Part shown: one piece after another, positions 5,867 to 6,798 of the stretch
Position numbering within the stretch: the first letter of the stretch is position 1
Layout: each line of letters opens with the position of its first letter
DNA from: an uncultured Collinsella sp.
GTDB lineage: Bacteria > Actinomycetota > Coriobacteriia > Coriobacteriales > Coriobacteriaceae
Assembly (NCBI GenBank): GCA_902496335.1
Contig: CABVAO010000073.1
Span: forward strand, 1 to 6,798
Direction of reading: 5' to 3'
DNA: 6,798 bases
Translations under genes and position numbers: made by a program
Notes under the pieces: generated by a model
Databases searched by the model: none
What the model saw: the letters and a program-made list of their open reading frames with translations, nothing else
What the model was told of the DNA's origin: nothing

Positions 5867-5888
5867 GTGGTATTTCGCGTGAAACCAC
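5867..5888 (+). promoter_or_regulatory. Dyad-symmetric operator-like site upstream of the aldolase gene
   Basis: GTGGTATTTCG is followed by its near mirror CGTGAAACCAC. The two half-sites agree at 8 of 11 positions, with perfect outer GTGGT/ACCAC arms and a central CG step. This resembles operators of LacI- or GntR-type repressors and lies 35 bases before the start codon. The same sequence could instead form an RNA hairpin with a two-base bulge. No regulator gene is in view. Confidence 0.4.
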
Positions 5889-5923
5889 AAATCGGTTGTC
5901 GGTCCTGAACAAGGAGGCCCAGC

Positions 5924-6598
5924 ATGACGCTTGCCAAACCCATCAATAAATACATCGACTATATCGACGCTCCCGAGGACACATTTGAGCAGTATGTCGA
6001 GAAGGCGCTAAAGTACAACTTCCGTTGTGTATTTGCGAACCTGCAGGAGTACGAGACGGGTCGCGCAATGCTCGAGGGCTCTGACATTATCCTTGCCGGT
6101 GCTATCGACTTTCCCCAGGGCACTATGACGCTTGAGGAGAAGCTTGCGAGGTTTGAGGAATACGCTGCGTGCGGCTTTACCGAGATTGACTACGTTTTGA
6201 ATCAGGAGTCGGTCGAGAACCGCGATTTTGATGCCATCGAGCGCGAGATGACTGCCATTGCTGATTTTTGTCGCGCGCATGGCATCACTGAGAAGGTGAT
6301 CGTCGAGATGTGCAAGCTGGACGGCGACGATGCCGCCAAGCACCGTGTGTGTGAGATTGCGCTGGAGGCTAAGCCGGGATTCCTTAAGACATCGACTGGC
6401 AGAAGCTTTGGCGGCGCTAAGCTCGAGGACGTGCGGCTGATGCACGAGGTGCTCGGCGATTCCGTGGCAATCAAGGCGGCGGGCGGTATCCATAATTACG
6501 AAGAGGCTTGCGCATTCATCGAGGCCGGCGCTAGCGCGTTGGGTGCATCGGCGGGCATTGCGATCGTCGAGGGTGCACCGACGGAGGAGCGTCGTTAG
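5924..6598 (+). CDS. deoC: Deoxyribose-phosphate aldolase-like protein (DeoC family)
   Basis: Class I aldolase of the TIM-barrel DeoC family, expected to cleave 2-deoxyribose-5-phosphate to glyceraldehyde-3-phosphate and acetaldehyde during deoxynucleoside breakdown. The 224 residues keep the Schiff-base lysine Lys155 in GFLKTSTGR, the helper lysine Lys184 in AIKAAGGIH, Asp89 in EIDYVLN, and DFPQGT at 62-67 in place of the family's GFPxG. The N-terminus is unusual: the common LDHTxL segment reads YIDYIDAPEDT, and the Cys-Val-x-Pro region reads CVFANLQ. The C-terminus has an extra VEGAPTEERR tail after the phosphate-binding GASAGIA. AAGGAGG lies six bases before the ATG. The gene sits apart from pgi behind a terminator. 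No thymidine phosphorylase or deoB is visible, so the pathway role is inferred from family only. A related short-chain aldolase with another substrate is possible. Confidence 0.88.
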   Translation: MTLAKPINKYIDYIDAPEDTFEQYVEKALKYNFRCVFANLQEYETGRAMLEGSDIILAGAIDFPQGTMTLEEKLARFEEYAACGFTEIDYVLNQESVENRDFDAIEREMTAIADFCRAHGITEKVIVEMCKLDGDDAAKHRVCEIALEAKPGFLKTSTGRSFGGAKLEDVRLMHEVLGDSVAIKAAGGIHNYEEACAFIEAGASALGASAGIAIVEGAPTEERR

Positions 6599-6747
6599 CA
6601 GGCGAATTTAACCTGAGCGATAAAGCTTCACGACCACGCGTCGTTCATGTTCGGGACAATATGACTTTTTACCCGTTGCAGACAGAGCTGCCGTGGGTGT
6701 TCTGTATGATGGCTCAGACAAGGTTGTTCAATGACAGGGAGGCACAT

Positions 6748-6798
6748 ATGGCAATTAAAGCCATCGCGATGGATATCGACGGTACGCTCACCAACGAT
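6748..6798 (+). CDS. HAD-superfamily hydrolase, N-terminal fragment (runs off the window)
   Basis: Only 17 codons are visible: MAIKAIAMDIDGTLTND. The DIDGT segment is the DxDGT motif I of haloacid dehalogenase-type phosphatases, with Asp9 the nucleophile and Asp11 the acid/base. The pattern of a short strand then D-I-D-G-T-L-T is typical of the Cof-like sugar-phosphate or phosphoglycolate phosphatases, but the substrate cannot be judged. AGGGAGG lies five bases before the ATG, which firmly sets the start. The 149 bases in front contain no gene and no promoter I can defend. Confidence 0.85.
   Translation, partial: MAIKAIAMDIDGTLTND

Noticed and set aside
5647..5955. Minus-strand frame of 102 codons between pgi and the aldolase gene
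   Set aside because: It overlaps the aldolase start and ends inside the pgi terminator hairpin, with no family resemblance.
6676..6715. TTGCAG with TATGAT as a promoter for the HAD hydrolase gene
   Set aside because: The spacing is about 23 bases, which is too long, and there is no other support.

Overview
This window looks like chromosomal DNA of a GC-rich gut actinomycete of the class Coriobacteriia, most likely Collinsella or a close relative. That rests on the G/C-ending codons, strong AGGAGG-type ribosome binding sites, an actinobacterial-type LexA operator and my memory of similar proteins. It is an inference, not a database result.

Layout. (1) Positions 3-341 (+) hold the C-terminal part of a small heavy-metal-binding (HMA) protein whose N-terminus lies outside the window. 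(2) Converging on it is a minus-strand two-gene SOS operon: a Y-family translesion DNA polymerase of the UvrX/UmuC type (2291-786), then an overlapping YolD-like protein (793-368). In front lie an extended -10 promoter, a near-consensus LexA box and a second, weaker LexA-like box. (3) A PAP2-family membrane phosphatase (2488-3111, +) diverges from the operon. (4) A short protein resembling only the N-terminal nucleotide-binding domain of iron-containing alcohol dehydrogenases follows (3250-3774, +); it appears to lack the cofactor and metal signatures. (5) Glucose-6-phosphate isomerase (pgi, 3949-5643, +) has its own probable promoter, a hairpin in its leader and a strong intrinsic terminator. 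(6) A deoxyribose-phosphate aldolase-like protein (5924-6598, +) lies behind a 280-base intergenic region with a 22-base dyad. (7) The first 17 codons of a HAD-superfamily hydrolase (6748 onward, +) end the window.

How the parts relate. Polymerase and YolD form one translationally coupled, DNA-damage-inducible unit. Pgi links glucose-6-phosphate and fructose-6-phosphate in glycolysis, and the aldolase would feed deoxynucleoside carbon into lower glycolysis; each seems to have its own transcription signals. The less expected content is a dispersed, hairpin-forming repeat of about 52 bases. One copy (2347-2398, minus) lies in the polymerase/phosphatase intergenic region. The other (3779-3830, plus) starts just after the stop codon of the truncated dehydrogenase-like gene.

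I see no CRISPR array, rRNA, tRNA or complete insertion sequence. I do not see a clearly new multi-gene system. The best leads are the doubled LexA control region, the lineage-type insertion in the polymerase, the repeat pair and the orphan dehydrogenase domain.
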